Assembly: GCA_002968845.1 (NCBI GenBank)
Contig: PVBG01000010.1
Coordinates: forward strand, 146,681 to 210,680
Length of the DNA stretch: 64,000 nucleotides
Direction: 5' to 3'
Source: Neorhizobium tomejilense
GTDB lineage: Bacteria; Pseudomonadota; Alphaproteobacteria; Rhizobiales; Rhizobiaceae
The notes beneath the pieces are model-generated. The model ran no database searches, was not told the origin of the DNA, and was given only the letters and a program-made list of their open reading frames with translations. Position numbers and translations under genes: made by a program. Below are positions 13,982-20,306 of the stretch, piece by piece (the first letter of the stretch is position 1; each line of letters starts with the position of its first letter).

Positions 13982-14589
13982 CCGCATCCACGATGACGCT
14001 CAATCTTTCTCCGGTCGAAATGCAGGCGCTAGATCAGCTCTGCCTTGAACACGACATGTCGAAAACAGCCGTCCTGCGGCAGGCTTTGCGGCTCTACCAG
14101 TCCCTTCACCAGCACCTCAAAAATGGCGAGCGAATCATTCTCAGCGGTGATGTGCAGCGCGCGCTGGATTTTGTCGGACCTGGCTTCGGTCAGGATCTTC
14201 GCTCCCCCGCTCCCGAAACGAATAAGCGCGGCATCTACATCGCCAGCAAGACGAAACACGCCGATCGCTGGCGCCTGCTTCGGGACGCTGGCTTGCCGAT
14301 CACCTCAACATGGATCGACGAGGCCGGCGCAGGCGAGAGCGGCGATCTGTCCGATCTATGGCGGCGTTGCATTCTCGAAGCTTCGACCGCCTCCGTGCTG
14401 GTCCTCTATCGTGAGCCAGACGATGTTTTGAAGGGCGGATGGGTGGAACTCGGCGCCGCGCTCGCATGCGGCGTCCCCGTCTTCGCTATAGGGATCGAGG
14501 AATTCACGATCGCCAAGGATAAGCGCATCCGGCATTTCGCCACGCTGGACGCCGCCCTTGCCGTCGCTGCTGCGGAGGCCGATCGATGA
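13978..14589 (+). CDS. Fusion of ribbon-helix-helix domain and nucleoside deoxyribosyltransferase/TIR-like domain
   Basis: 203 residues from ATG 13978 (ATGA overlap with the preceding stop). Residues 1-55 resemble a CopG/Arc ribbon-helix-helix (MTLNLSPVEMQALDQL; MSKTAVLRQALRLYQSL). After a linker, residues 84-200 show the alpha/beta pattern of the nucleoside 2-deoxyribosyltransferase-like or TIR-like fold. This includes strand RGIYIAS, strand ASVLVLYR, and GGWVELGAALACGVPVFAIG, in which Glu157 sits where the family has its catalytic Glu. The combination suggests DNA binding coupled to nucleotide or NAD hydrolysis, signalling or defence. Domain calls are by pattern, the function inference. Confidence 0.6.
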   Translation: MTASTMTLNLSPVEMQALDQLCLEHDMSKTAVLRQALRLYQSLHQHLKNGERIILSGDVQRALDFVGPGFGQDLRSPAPETNKRGIYIASKTKHADRWRLLRDAGLPITSTWIDEAGAGESGDLSDLWRRCILEASTASVLVLYREPDDVLKGGWVELGAALACGVPVFAIGIEEFTIAKDKRIRHFATLDAALAVAAAEADR

Positions 14590-14594
14590 GGATG

Positions 14595-14774
14595 TTAAAG
14601 GTCTTCCGGGCGATCGCCATTGTCGCTAGCAAGCTTGTCGTAAATGGCGATGTTCACGCCAGCGGCGATCTGACGATATCTCCAGATTATCGCTTCCTCT
14701 CCAGGCGTCGGCGACCTTCCCGCAAGCTTTTTCTCCCAGCTATTGAGAATTTGATTGGCTTGTTCGGGCGTCAT
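14595..14774 (-). CDS. Small antisense-strand protein (59 aa) within the rightward operon
   Basis: 59 residues from ATG 14774, with a consensus GGAGG five bases upstream. The sequence is protein-like and soluble: MTPEQANQILNSWEKKLAG, then PTPGEEAIIWRYRQIAAGV and a polar end. The gene fills the 223-nt gap between the ribbon-helix-helix fusion and the next rightward gene. The plus-strand reading of the same stretch is Arg-rich and less credible. The family is unknown. No promoter was identified on the minus strand, which is the main doubt. Confidence 0.45.
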   Translation of the reverse strand: MTPEQANQILNSWEKKLAGRSPTPGEEAIIWRYRQIAAGVNIAIYDKLASDNGDRPEDL

Positions 14775-14812
14775 TTCGGCCTCCAGATTTTCCGACCGAG
14801 AGGAGTATGGCC

Positions 14813-15334
14813 ATGAAGATGCCGATCGACAAGGAATGGTTCGAAAAGCGCGCGGCGGCCGAGGGCGATCTTGAAGTCGGCGCAGGAGGCCGGCGCAAGA
14901 CCATGACGCTCTACCTCACCGAGGAAGAGATTGCCGAGCTTGAACGGCTGGTCAATCCGAACCGGGACGCGATCCGTGCAGAGGCTTTCGAAGAGGCGGC
15001 CAAGCTGGCGGAGGATTACACCTTCCCCTCTCGGATGAATGGCCCGCTTGTCCGCAACATTCAGGACAAGAGCCAGTGCCCGCCATGCGGCCTTGCTGCA
15101 TCCATTCGTGCTTTGGCTGCGTCCCCACCACCCGAACAGAAAAAGCAAATGGTTGGGCTTGAGGCGGTCCTTAATGTCATCCGCCAACATCGATCGACCT
15201 ACGACGCCGAGCGAGCCGATCTACAGCGCCGGGGAAAAGCAAACGCTCACTTTTACAAGGCGCTCGTAGATGTCTGCGAGAGCATTGAAAGCTCCGTCTT
15301 GACCGTCTCCACCACGGGGGGCTCAGAGCCATGA
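14813..15334 (+). CDS. Hypothetical phage protein (173 aa)
   Basis: 173 residues from ATG 14813, 7 nt after GAGGAG; an ATG at 14807 is closer to the ribosome site than usual. Residues near 30-50 (KTMTLYLTEEEIAELERLVN) recall a small beta-helix regulatory segment. A central SQCPPCGLAASIRAL contains a Cys-x-x-Cys. The C-terminal helix (RQHRSTYDAERADLQRRG) is charged. The family is not recognised. The stop overlaps the DNA methyltransferase start (ATGA). Confidence 0.55.
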   Translation: MKMPIDKEWFEKRAAAEGDLEVGAGGRRKTMTLYLTEEEIAELERLVNPNRDAIRAEAFEEAAKLAEDYTFPSRMNGPLVRNIQDKSQCPPCGLAASIRALAASPPPEQKKQMVGLEAVLNVIRQHRSTYDAERADLQRRGKANAHFYKALVDVCESIESSVLTVSTTGGSEP

Positions 15335-16203
15335 GGTACGGTTCCGTTTGCAGCGGCATCGAGGCCGCAACGTCGGCGTGGCATCCTCTTGGATGGACGC
15401 CTGCATTCTTTAGCGAAGTTGCCGCCTTTCCCGCCGCCGTTCTCGCGCATCACTACCCGGAAGTTCCTAACCTCGGCGACATGACGAAATTCGAGGAGTG
15501 GCTCGACCATGCAATTGACCTTCTTGCCGGAGGAACCCCCTGTCAGGACGTCAGCATTGGCCAATCCGCAGGAACAGGAAGAGGCGGCGACGGCTTGGAT
15601 GGAACACGTTCTGGCCTTGCCTTCTCCTTCGTCGGCATTCTTCGACGCTATCGCCCGCGGTGGTTTGTCTGGGAAAATGTTCCGAACATCCTCTCCAAGC
15701 GCCTGGCGTCCGGGTTCCTCAGGTTCATCCGAAGAATTGGCGAGCTGGGGTATTGCTGTGTCTGGCGAGTACTGGACGCGGCAGGGTTCGGCCTTTCCGA
15801 CCAGCCAAGGCCCCGGATCTTCGTGGTCGGATATCTTGGAGACGTCCGCCCTGCCGCAGCGGTACTTTTTGAGCGCGAGAGCAATATCCGGGATCTCAAG
15901 AAGAAAACGGAAACCGCGCCTGTTCTCACCGCTCGCGGAGGCATGGCTTTCGACGACCGCACTCCGTGCATTCTGGACGGAGGCCGAGCGCGCATAGCAA
16001 CGCCGGCAGAATGGGAACAGGCGATCGGCTTCCCGGCAGACCACACGCGGATCGCTTGGCGTGGCAAGTCGCTGGATCAGTGCCCGGACGGCCCACGCTA
16101 CCGCGCGGTGGGAAATTCGATGGACGTCAACGTCATGAGGTGGATCGGGAAACGCATCGCCCTTGTCGACGGATTGACCGCCGCATGGAGGATCGCAGCA
16201 TGA
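15331..16203 (+). CDS. DNA cytosine-C5 methyltransferase (compact phage type)
   Basis: 290 residues, transferring methyl from SAM to C5 of cytosine. Motifs in order are GSVCSGIEAA (4-13, SAM binding), GGTPCQD with catalytic Cys71, ENVP (115-118), QPRPR (158-162) and RAVGNS near residue 258. All catalytic motifs are present, while the target-recognition region is short compared with typical 350-400 residue enzymes. No restriction enzyme gene is near, so it is orphan. ATGA overlaps occur at both ends. A 162-codon gene is nested inside it in another frame (15509-15997). Confidence 0.9.
   Translation: MRYGSVCSGIEAATSAWHPLGWTPAFFSEVAAFPAAVLAHHYPEVPNLGDMTKFEEWLDHAIDLLAGGTPCQDVSIGQSAGTGRGGDGLDGTRSGLAFSFVGILRRYRPRWFVWENVPNILSKRLASGFLRFIRRIGELGYCCVWRVLDAAGFGLSDQPRPRIFVVGYLGDVRPAAAVLFERESNIRDLKKKTETAPVLTARGGMAFDDRTPCILDGGRARIATPAEWEQAIGFPADHTRIAWRGKSLDQCPDGPRYRAVGNSMDVNVMRWIGKRIALVDGLTAAWRIAA
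15509..15997 (+). CDS. Phage protein encoded entirely within the C5 methyltransferase gene (+1 frame)
   Basis: 162 residues read in the +1 frame of the methyltransferase gene. Start ATG 15509 has GAGGAG 10 nt upstream. The start MQLTFLPEEPP, a GGLSGKMFRTSSP segment (51-63), EYWT (87-90), SDILE (107-111), PQRYFLSARA (116-125) and an RRKRK stretch follow the pattern of a recurring small phage protein family. I remember that family from genes in or beside phage cytosine methylases. The DNA for its first residues is the DNA of the methyltransferase PCQ motif. Function unknown. The family likeness is recollection and needs a search. Confidence 0.65.
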   Translation: MQLTFLPEEPPVRTSALANPQEQEEAATAWMEHVLALPSPSSAFFDAIARGGLSGKMFRTSSPSAWRPGSSGSSEELASWGIAVSGEYWTRQGSAFPTSQGPGSSWSDILETSALPQRYFLSARAISGISRRKRKPRLFSPLAEAWLSTTALRAFWTEAERA

Positions 16204-16250
16204 CCACCGGCAAGACCCCAGCGCCCAAACCGAGGGAGGCGGGACAGTGA
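16200..16250 (+). other. Coupling micro-ORF (16 codons)
   Basis: ATG 16200 overlaps the methyltransferase stop as ATGA. The 16-codon frame (MTTGKTPAPKPREAGQ) ends at 16248-16250, where its stop overlaps the GTG start of the next gene as GTGA. It may encode a peptide or simply pass ribosomes from one gene to the next. Confidence 0.3.
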
Positions 16251-16426
16251 CAACACCGGCTCTCCCCTATCGATATGCCTGGGACCGCCAAGGGCGCAAA
16301 GGGCAGCTCTGCGATGTCGTCGTTCGCGCCAAGGCTATGAACTCATGCCTCGTTCGTTTCGCCGACGGCTATCAGATGGTCACCAGCCGCAACGCGATCC
16401 GGAAGAACAAGGAGGCGCAACGATGA
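16247..16426 (+). CDS. Small phage protein (59 aa), GTG start
   Basis: 59 residues from GTG 16247, with GGGAGG 7 nt upstream. The sequence has a compact beta-type pattern (PYRYAWDRQGRKGQLCDVVV; MNSCLVRFADGYQMVTSRNA) and a basic C-terminus. I recall similar short basic proteins in rhizobial and other alphaproteobacterial prophages, without function. The stop overlaps the next ATG (ATGA), which supports translation. Confidence 0.6.
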   Translation: MTTPALPYRYAWDRQGRKGQLCDVVVRAKAMNSCLVRFADGYQMVTSRNAIRKNKEAQR

Positions 16427-16848
16427 TCGACCTCCTCGCCCTCGCCGATCGCGTTGCCGCTGGCGAAATCAAGTGCCTCAGCATTAAGCAGCCGTACCCC
16501 CATCACATCTTCCATGACGGGAAGGACGTCGAGAACCGCGACTGGCCTACGAAGGGTCGGGGCTGGTTTATCGTCCACGCCGGCGTCTCGAAATCCGAGA
16601 TCGACAAAGACGACGAGCGCCAGATGAGTATGCCGCGCGGCGGCGTGGTCGGCATGGCTCGCATCGTCGACTGCGTCACCGAGATGGATAGCAACTGGTT
16701 CTTCGGCCGCTACGGCTTTGTGCTTCGCGATGCCTTCCCACTGCCGCTGATCCCATGCCGGGGCCAGCTCCTGTTCTTCAACCTTGACCCTGACGTCAAC
16801 CAGCAGGTGGCGGCCGCCATCCGGGAACGTGCGAGGAGTGCAGCATGA
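16423..16848 (+). CDS. ASCH domain protein
   Basis: 141 residues from ATG 16423 (ATGA overlap upstream). The ASCH (ASC-1 homology) fold is indicated by CLSIKQPYPHHIFHDGKDVE at about 19-38, followed by ENRDWPTKGRGWFIVHAG and GGVVGMARIVDC. A Pro-rich strand LPLIPCRGQLLFF near the end completes it. Members bind RNA or act as amidohydrolases on modified nucleosides. In phages they are common small early proteins of undefined role. The family call is good, the activity unassigned. Confidence 0.75.
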   Translation: MIDLLALADRVAAGEIKCLSIKQPYPHHIFHDGKDVENRDWPTKGRGWFIVHAGVSKSEIDKDDERQMSMPRGGVVGMARIVDCVTEMDSNWFFGRYGFVLRDAFPLPLIPCRGQLLFFNLDPDVNQQVAAAIRERARSAA

Positions 16849-17072
16849 CAAATTCTGACACCCATGAAGATGGGTTAGATCCTTTGGCTTTCAGTTTGGC
16901 ATCCCAGCGCCTCAACGAGGCGAAAGAGGCAATCTTTGCGAGCGAGTGGTCTGAGAAGCAGCAAGAAATGCTTGCAGACTTCGCCGAAGCTGCCGCCGAT
17001 ATGTTGGAGATGGTGAAGGCTGCTTATCTCAACCGCGCGACGCCGCCCCAAGCGGAAGGCGATCAGCCATGA
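16845..17072 (+). CDS. Hypothetical phage protein (75 aa)
   Basis: 75 residues, acidic and helical (SQRLNEAKEAIFASEWSEKQ; MLADFAEAAADMLEMVKAAY). No known motif. ATGA overlaps occur with the ASCH gene upstream and the 58-residue gene downstream, typical of this operon. Confidence 0.5.
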   Translation: MTNSDTHEDGLDPLAFSLASQRLNEAKEAIFASEWSEKQQEMLADFAEAAADMLEMVKAAYLNRATPPQAEGDQP

Positions 17073-17245
17073 CTGCAACGGCGATCGTCAAAAAGTCCGA
17101 CCTTGATCGTATGGCCGACGTGGCGAACGCGAAAAATGTGACGGTCGAGATTGTAGAAGGCGGCCGGACCATCCGAGTATCTCCGGCCCCGCCGGCGCAG
17201 CCGGAAAGGAATCCGCTTGCGCCCAGAGGTGGAGTTCGGCTTTGA
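17069..17245 (+). CDS. Small phage protein (58 aa) preceding the integrase
   Basis: 58 residues from ATG 17069 (ATGA overlap). The N-terminal half forms a short alpha-beta unit (KKSDLDRMADVANAKNVTVE; IVEGGRTIRVSP), with a Pro-rich tail (APPAQPERNPLAPRGG). Small proteins directly before phage integrases are often excisionase-like, but this one lacks a clear helix-turn-helix. Its stop overlaps the integrase start (TGATG), coupling the two. Confidence 0.5.
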   Translation: MTATAIVKKSDLDRMADVANAKNVTVEIVEGGRTIRVSPAPPAQPERNPLAPRGGVRL

Positions 17246-18351
17246 TGGAACCCATGCCGCGCAAGTTGCCCCTCAACGTGATCAAAGAGAAGACCCGACA
17301 TCAAACGTGGGTCTTCTACTATCGCGTTGGCAAGGGACCGCGTACCCGCCTGCGCGGCGAACCTGGGACTGAAGAGTTTCAGGCAGCCTACAAGGCGGCG
17401 ATTGCGGGAACCCCTGTAGTAGAACGCCGGCAGACTGCCGATAGCCGATCACTGAAGTGGTTGGTTGAGCGATACATGGAGAGCCGCAAGTGGGCGGCCC
17501 TGTCGGTTTCGACCCGGCGGGCGAGGGGGAACCTTTTCCTCCAAATGCTGAAAAACGCTGATGACGCCTTCTTCGGAGACATCTCGAAGAAGGACATAGA
17601 GGCCGCCCTCGACGCCCGTGTCGGCACGCCGGCGCAGGCCAACGCGCTGCTGAAAGCTCTGCGAGGTCTGTTCGAGTGGGGCATCAAGAATGACATATGC
17701 CTCTTTGATCCGACGCATGGCGTCGAGAACGTCGCATACAAGTCGGATGGTTTTGAACCCTGGACTGCTGAGGACGTGAACAAGTTCTGCAGGAAGTGGA
17801 AAGAGGGCACAACGCAGCGCCTGGCGTTCGAACTGCTGCTTTGCTCTGGACTGCGCCGCTCAGACATCGTCAAGGCCGGACGCCAACACATGACCGGGAA
17901 TACGTTCTCCATGAGGACAAAGAAGACCGGCGCAGAAATAACCGTCGAGTTCCCCGCGAGGCTTATGAAAGCGATCGCAGAAACGAAGACCGGCGATCTT
18001 GCATTTATCGTTGGCGAGAACGGCCGGCCCTTCACCACCGAATCGTTCGGAAACTGGTTTCGAAAGCACTGCACCAAGGCGGGCGTGAGCAAGAGCGCCC
18101 ATGGCGTCCGAAAATTGTCAGCAACACTGGCTGCAAATGCCGGCGCCACCTCCCATGAATTGATGGCACAATACGGTTGGGCGACCTCCAGGCAGGCCGA
18201 AACCTACACGAAGCAGGCGGACCGCAAGCGTCTCGGGATCAAGGCTTCAAAGCTGGTTGCAGAACAAATTGAGATCGAACTTTCCCCGCACCTAAATCCG
18301 AGTGCGGGGAAAATTCAAAATAGCACAAGGAAATCAAAGGCCGGAAAGTGA
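17245..18351 (+). CDS. int: Tyrosine-type phage integrase
   Basis: 368 residues from ATG 17245; ATG 17254 is an alternative. The enzyme recombines phage and host attachment sites. The N-terminal ~160 residues hold arm- and core-binding domains (LKWLVERYMES and nearby helices). The catalytic domain shows Arg204 in CSGLRRSDIV, the box HGVR at 286-289, Trp312 in the usual second-His position and nucleophile Tyr321 in AETYTKQADRK. The stop is 2 nt from the 3' end of tRNA-Leu(CAA), marking the attachment site. The gene is last in the rightward operon, so its expression would follow the CI-controlled promoter unless it has its own. Confidence 0.95.
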   Translation: MEPMPRKLPLNVIKEKTRHQTWVFYYRVGKGPRTRLRGEPGTEEFQAAYKAAIAGTPVVERRQTADSRSLKWLVERYMESRKWAALSVSTRRARGNLFLQMLKNADDAFFGDISKKDIEAALDARVGTPAQANALLKALRGLFEWGIKNDICLFDPTHGVENVAYKSDGFEPWTAEDVNKFCRKWKEGTTQRLAFELLLCSGLRRSDIVKAGRQHMTGNTFSMRTKKTGAEITVEFPARLMKAIAETKTGDLAFIVGENGRPFTTESFGNWFRKHCTKAGVSKSAHGVRKLSATLAANAGATSHELMAQYGWATSRQAETYTKQADRKRLGIKASKLVAEQIEIELSPHLNPSAGKIQNSTRKSKAGK

Positions 18352-18353
18352 TG

Positions 18354-18438
18354 TGGTGCCCCGTGCCGGAATCGAACCAGCACTCCTTTCGGAACCTGAT
18401 TTTGAGTCAGGCGCGTCTACCAATTCCGCCAACGGGGC
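18354..18438 (-). tRNA. tRNA-Leu (anticodon CAA)
   Basis: 85 nt including an encoded CCA. Acceptor stem GCCCCGT pairs with ACGGGGC. D-arm contains TTGGTAGAC, anticodon stem CCTGA/TCAGG encloses loop CTCAAAA, a long variable arm typical of class II tRNA follows, and the T-arm has GGTTCGATTCC. It reads UUG. Its 3' end faces the integrase and is the likely prophage attachment site; the intact gene is retained. A TTGCAT / TAGAGC pair upstream on the minus strand could be its promoter. The rest of the 18439-18668 interval holds nothing recognised. Confidence 0.97.
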
Positions 18439-18668
18439 ACTTGGGTAGCGGTATGCGCTCTATCACGGGGCTGCACCGGCATGCAAGGATGAAGTGAGGT
18501 TGCAATCCCGCATGCCTGACGCTTAAGAGATTGTCCTGGATCAAGGCTGCCAGACGTGTTTTTTTCCCTCTCCTCCACGGCTTTGCATACCAGGTCCCCT
18601 CCCGTGTCCCCCTTGTATTTTAAGCATCCCGGATGTTAGCTGGTGCAGCAAAAATAGAAGCGCTGCCC

Positions 18669-20303
18669 ATGAAACTGCCTGCCCGTACCTCCTATGAAGA
18701 CCTTTTTCGCGATTTCGCCTGGGAAATCCCGCAGCGATTCAACATGGGGGAGGCGGTCAGCGATGCCTGGGCGGAAAAATTTCCGGATCGCATCTGTCTC
18801 CAGCATTTCAGCCCGGACGGCGCTCATCCGGCGCTGACCTATGGTGAGCTGTCCGGGCGGTCCGCCTCGCTTGCGAACGCCTTTGTCGCGCTGGGTCTGA
18901 AGCCCGGCGACCGCGTCGCACTTCTTATGCCGCAGAGTTTCGAAACGGTGATCGCGCATGTGGCGATCTACAAGATGGGCGGCATTGCCCTGCCGCTGGC
19001 GCTTCTGTTCGGTGCCGAGGCGCTCGAATATCGGTTGAAGGCTTCGGGGGCGGCGGCGATCGTCACCAATCCCTTCGGCCTGTCGCGGTTGGCCGGCTTG
19101 CGGGAAAAGCTGCCGGAGCTGCGGCATGTGGTCGTGACTGGAGATACGCCCGTCGGCGACGGCCTGCTGGCGCTCGATGCGCTGATCGCCGCGCATCCGC
19201 CGCTGTTTAAGGTCGTCGACAGCGGGCCGGACGATCCGGCTCTGATGATCTTCACCTCCGGCACGACCGGCCCGCCGAAGGCGGCGCTGCACGGCCATCG
19301 TGTGCTGGCCGGCCATATTCCGGGTTTTCAGCTGGCGCATGAATTCGCGCCGCAGCAAGGGGACCGGATCTGGACACCTTCCGACTGGGCCTGGGCCGGC
19401 GGCCTGCTCAACGTCCTGATGCCGGCGCTGATGCTCGGCATTCCCGTCGTCTCTTCGCCCGCCCAGAAATTCGATGCCGACATGGCTTTGAGCATCATGA
19501 GCGAGATGGACGTTCGCAACGCGTTCATCCCGCCGACGGCGCTGCGGCTCCTGAAATCCGTCGAAAAGCCGCTTGAAAAATACGATCTCAAGCTGCGGAC
19601 TATCGCGTCCGCCGGCGAGGCGCTGGGCCGCGAGACCTATGACTGGGCGAAGGCGGCTCTGGGGCTGACGGTCAACGAATTCTACGGCCAGACCGAATGC
19701 AATTTCGTGCTGTCCTCGGCCGCCAATCTCGGCGTGTCGCGCGGCGGGGCGATCGGTCGGGCGGTACCGGGCCATCATGTGGCGGTGGTCGACGGCAGGG
19801 GCATCGAGCTACCGGCCGGCAAGATGGGGCAGATCGCCATTCGTCGTCCGGATCCGGTGATGTTCCTCGGCTACTGGAACGACGAGGCGGCGACGGAGGC
19901 GAAGTTCGTCGGCGACTGGCTGATCACCGGCGATCTCGGACGAAAGGACCGCGACGGTTATGTGGAATTCATTGGGCGGGACGACGACGTCATCACCTCG
20001 TCCGGTTACCGCATCGGGCCGAGCGAGATCGAAGACTGCCTGACCGGCCATCCGGCCGTGCGGTTGGCGGCCGTGGTCGGCAAGCCGGACCCGATCCGTA
20101 CCGAGATCGTCAAGGCTTATATCGCGCTCGCGCCCGGCCATCGTCCGAGCGACGAACTGGCTCTGGAGATCCGCGACTGGGTGAAGACGCGGCTGTCGAT
20201 GCACGAATATCCGCGTGAGGTCGCCTTCGTCGACGATATTCCGCTGACGACCAGCGGCAAGGTCATCCGCCGGCTACTGCGGGACAAGGCGGCCGCCGAG
20301 TGA
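18669..20303 (+). CDS. AMP-dependent acyl-CoA synthetase (medium-chain/acetyl-CoA synthetase-like)
   Basis: 544 residues from ATG 18669; an in-frame ATG at 18633 adds 12 unlikely residues. The enzyme activates a carboxylic acid to acyl-AMP and then acyl-CoA. The P-loop FTSGTTGPPKAALHGH is near residue 195 and NEFYGQTECN near 337. The hinge TGDLGRKDRDGY is followed by DDVITSSGYRIGPSEIE, and TTSGKVIRR near the C-terminus carries the catalytic Lys. Substrate length cannot be fixed; propionate to medium-chain acids are possible. It ends 3 nt from the convergent acetyltransferase stop. The first chromosomal protein gene right of the tRNA. Confidence 0.88.
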   Translation: MKLPARTSYEDLFRDFAWEIPQRFNMGEAVSDAWAEKFPDRICLQHFSPDGAHPALTYGELSGRSASLANAFVALGLKPGDRVALLMPQSFETVIAHVAIYKMGGIALPLALLFGAEALEYRLKASGAAAIVTNPFGLSRLAGLREKLPELRHVVVTGDTPVGDGLLALDALIAAHPPLFKVVDSGPDDPALMIFTSGTTGPPKAALHGHRVLAGHIPGFQLAHEFAPQQGDRIWTPSDWAWAGGLLNVLMPALMLGIPVVSSPAQKFDADMALSIMSEMDVRNAFIPPTALRLLKSVEKPLEKYDLKLRTIASAGEALGRETYDWAKAALGLTVNEFYGQTECNFVLSSAANLGVSRGGAIGRAVPGHHVAVVDGRGIELPAGKMGQIAIRRPDPVMFLGYWNDEAATEAKFVGDWLITGDLGRKDRDGYVEFIGRDDDVITSSGYRIGPSEIEDCLTGHPAVRLAAVVGKPDPIRTEIVKAYIALAPGHRPSDELALEIRDWVKTRLSMHEYPREVAFVDDIPLTTSGKVIRRLLRDKAAAE

Positions 20304-20306
20304 CCG

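Larger units (their letters stand above)
1..18353. mobile_element. Right part of a lambdoid-type prophage, left end outside the window
   Basis: A continuous block of phage genes runs from a terminase large subunit cut by the left edge to a tyrosine integrase whose stop codon is 2 nt from the CCA end of tRNA-Leu(CAA). Immunity (CI/Cro-like), replication, methylation, a late regulator and packaging genes are recognisable. Portal, capsid, tail and lysis genes are not seen and should lie left of position 1. The right junction is at the tRNA 3' end. The left attachment copy, expected to repeat part of that 3' end, is not visible, so the core cannot be delimited. Whether the prophage is inducible cannot be judged from this part. 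Confidence 0.93.

Noticed and set aside
14586..14816. 76-codon plus-strand frame after the RHH fusion gene
   Set aside because: It has an ATGA overlap but an Arg-rich, unnatural sequence; the minus-strand 59-codon gene with GGAGG explains the stretch better.
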